DNA of 62,715 nt. Origin: Fibrobacter sp. (lineage in GTDB: Bacteria > Fibrobacterota > Fibrobacteria > Fibrobacterales > Fibrobacteraceae). A program made the position numbers and the translations under genes. Positions 61,025 through 62,715 of this stretch are shown here, piece by piece. Position 1 is the first letter of the stretch; each line of letters opens with the position of its first letter. The notes below the pieces were generated by a model. The model saw only the letters and a list, made by a program, of their open reading frames with translations, did not search any database and was not told the origin of the DNA. The DNA lies in assembly GCF_017545445.1 (NCBI RefSeq), contig NZ_JAFWOM010000007.1:1-62715 (forward strand). Direction: 5' to 3'.

Positions 61025-62470
61025 ATGCATACAAAGATTCTGTTTATCATTGCAATTTTTGGGGCGTTTTCGATAACGTTGGCAGACAACGTATCCGAAA
61101 AACATTTTACCCCAATAAATTCACTAACAGAATCCTTACCGCAAAAAAATAAAACGCAAATCAATTTAATTATTGATACAACCTCGTCTCTTTCACCGAC
61201 AAGTTCTTCCGCACTCCTCACAAGTTCATCTGACGAATTACCCAGATCATCAGCAACCATCAACAGCTCAAGTGCAGCGGTTTCAACTAATTTATCCACA
61301 ACGTCGTCAGAATCTGCAACTTTAGCAAATTCATCAGCAACCGCCGCAGATTCCACAACATCCAGCTCGTCTGCGACTCTTGCAAAAAGTTCAGCAACAT
61401 CCGCCAAAGGCAAACCGAACCCTTACAACTTGCCAGACGAACTCATGCCGCTATGGGAATCGATGACCATGCGTCAAAAGGCAGCGCAAATGATCATGGT
61501 ATTCCTCACCAGTCCACAATTCGTGATTGAAAATGAAATCGGCGGCGTGCTCATTACCGGCAAGCATTTTCGCGAAATCGACAGCTATCTGCGTAAAATG
61601 TCAGAAATCGATTCCAGCATAAAAATTCCACTTTTTGTCGCCACCGACCAAGAAGGCGGAATCGTCAACCGTCTCGCCTCTATCGCTGATCGCTGGCACA
61701 GCCTCCCCAGCGCCCGCGAAATGCGCCACATGGATACCTCCAAAATCCACGTACTCGCCCAAAAAGTCGGACAAGCGCTCAACGAATACAAAATAAACAT
61801 GAACCTAGCCCCTGTTTTGGACCCGTCTAAAGATTACAGCAACAAAAACTCATTCATGGAAGAAAACCGCCGTTCTTGGGGCAACGACACTTCTGTAGCG
61901 TTTAAAGTAAGATCTTTCGTCACCGGTATGCGCGAAAAAGGAATCGTCTGCGTTTCAAAGCACTTCCCCGGTTATGACTCCTGGACAAACAGCGACTTGC
62001 AAATCGCCGTCAGCGCCTCGCCCAAAGAAAAAATCGAACACAACGTGGAATTTTTCAGCACACTAGCCAACGATATCCCCGTCACGATGATGTCAAGCGT
62101 CCACTTTTTACGCATTTCGAGCCGCCCCGCCGTCTTTGACGCAAACATCGTCAAAATGGCTCGCCGTGGCCACCCGGACATGCTCATGCTCACCGATGAC
62201 CTCTGGGGAACATCGTTACGCACTTGGGCAAGCGGCAAAACGCAAATTCCGCCTCGCAAAAATTACCCCGACAAAGACTTCAAACGCCTTGTCACAGCAA
62301 TCATCGATGCCGGCAACGACATTCTCATGATTTCTTACACGTCCAAAGCTATAAACATGCTCGACATCATGATGAACCTCTGCGAAAAAAGTTCCAAGTA
62401 CAAGCGCCGCATCGAAGAATCCGCCGCCCGCATCCTGAAGCTCAAGCATAAAATGGGGTTACTGAAGTAG
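61025..62470 (+). CDS. GH3-like (NagZ-type) exported protein lacking the catalytic dyad
   Basis: A 481-residue exported protein: signal peptide (to about 20, ITLA), a Ser/Thr/Ala-rich linker (about 50-130), then a family 3 hydrolase barrel. It has DQEGGIVNRL, LAPVLDPS and the Asp nucleophile in MLTDDLWG. The general acid motif of NagZ, KHFPG(H/L)Gx4D(S/T)H, reads KHFPGYDSWTNSDL, so the Asp-His dyad is replaced by Ser and Leu. NagZ enzymes remove N-acetylglucosamine from muropeptides; this protein may have a changed acid or be inactive and binding only. There is no ribosome-binding site; a heptamer array runs into the ATG. Confidence 0.8.
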   Translation: MHTKILFIIAIFGAFSITLADNVSEKHFTPINSLTESLPQKNKTQINLIIDTTSSLSPTSSSALLTSSSDELPRSSATINSSSAAVSTNLSTTSSESATLANSSATAADSTTSSSSATLAKSSATSAKGKPNPYNLPDELMPLWESMTMRQKAAQMIMVFLTSPQFVIENEIGGVLITGKHFREIDSYLRKMSEIDSSIKIPLFVATDQEGGIVNRLASIADRWHSLPSAREMRHMDTSKIHVLAQKVGQALNEYKINMNLAPVLDPSKDYSNKNSFMEENRRSWGNDTSVAFKVRSFVTGMREKGIVCVSKHFPGYDSWTNSDLQIAVSASPKEKIEHNVEFFSTLANDIPVTMMSSVHFLRISSRPAVFDANIVKMARRGHPDMLMLTDDLWGTSLRTWASGKTQIPPRKNYPDKDFKRLVTAIIDAGNDILMISYTSKAINMLDIMMNLCEKSSKYKRRIEESAARILKLKHKMGLLK

Positions 62471-62535
62471 GAGCGGCTTCGCCGCAGTTGGAAGTAGGCG
62501 GTAGGAAGTAGGAAGTAGACAGTAGGCGGTAGGAA
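62471..62535 (+). repeat. Hairpin plus heptamer array after the GH3-like gene
   Basis: GCGGC-TTC-GCCGC (62473-62485) directly after the TAG stop, then GTTGGAA, GTAGGCG, GTAGGAA, GTAGGAA, GTAGACA, GTAGGCG, GTAGGAA (62487-62535). Confidence 0.85.
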
Positions 62536-62538
62536 GAA

Positions 62539-62715
62539 GAACGCAAGCGTTCGTGCTCGATAACCTTGCTCGTCGTTGCGCAAGCGCATGACTCAGCGGA
62601 AATCAAATGCGAGTCCACAAGTGGCCTCTCGCTTGATTTCCTTGCTCGTCGTTCCTCTTCGAGGCTTGACTGCTGCGATTATCTAATACGAACGCAAGCG
62701 TTCGTGCTTGATAAC
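62539..62715. repeat. Terminal direct and inverted repeats
   Basis: A 25-base word beginning AACGCAAGCGTTCGTGCT and ending GATAAC occurs at 62540-62564 and, with one mismatch, at 62691-62715. CCTTGCTCGTCGTT occurs at about 62564 and 62639. In between lie GGAAATCAA / TTGATTTCC, TGCGC-AA-GCGCA and CCAC-AA-GTGG. No gene is seen; the unit continues beyond the window. Confidence 0.7.

Overview
The window is chromosomal DNA from a Fibrobacter-type bacterium (Fibrobacterota, a fibre-degrading gut organism). The evidence is four large fibro-slime proteins, a family 9 endoglucanase with a C-terminal sorting domain, Ser-rich linkers, type IV pilin and prepilin peptidase genes, and a Gram-negative set of lipoproteins and outer-membrane barrels. 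Assignment to the genus is inference from gene content.

Layout. (1) 1-2.8 kb: a tRNA(CAU) gene on the minus strand split by an Azoarcus-like group I intron, then six small minus-strand accessory genes (DUF3846, DUF4314 and unknowns) behind a leader hairpin, closed by an intronless 3' half of the same tRNA in opposite orientation. This looks like an old integrated island. (2) 2.8-12.1 kb: a sulfatase-like membrane enzyme, a pilin, a large radical-SAM protein, a LOG-family protein, a Ser/Thr kinase and a rhomboid-like membrane protein. (3) 12.2-15.8 kb: GH9 endoglucanase and an HMGL-like aldolase. (4) 16-32.9 kb: the fibro-slime locus, with two tandem outer-membrane-barrel + fibro-slime pairs followed by two more fibro-slime genes. 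All four secreted products share the N-terminal module, the fibro-slime domain and a C-terminal sorting domain; a surface/adhesion role is inferred. (5) 33-41 kb: aldo/keto reductase, lipoproteins, CDF cation transporter, MacA-like adaptor, prepilin peptidase, tRNA-Val(GAC) and a dicarboxylate transporter. (6) 41-48 kb: a 1995-residue secreted repeat protein and a barrel protein. (7) 48-62.7 kb: peptide-type binding lipoprotein, the rnc / acpP / fabG and plsX-rpmF-yceD lipid-synthesis block, a GGDEF protein, a GT2 + topoisomerase pair and a GH3-like protein.

The most unusual feature runs through the spacers, not the genes. Many intergenic regions are degenerate tandem arrays with an exact 7-bp period (GTAGGAA/GTAGACA, TTGGTCA/TTAGTTA and CGTCTCT types). 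In about ten cases the array begins at or within a few bases of the stop codon of the neighbouring gene, and in two cases it runs up to a start codon. Embedded in or beside the arrays are short perfect hairpins whose loops are constant (AA, TTC, GTA and others) while the arms differ from copy to copy.
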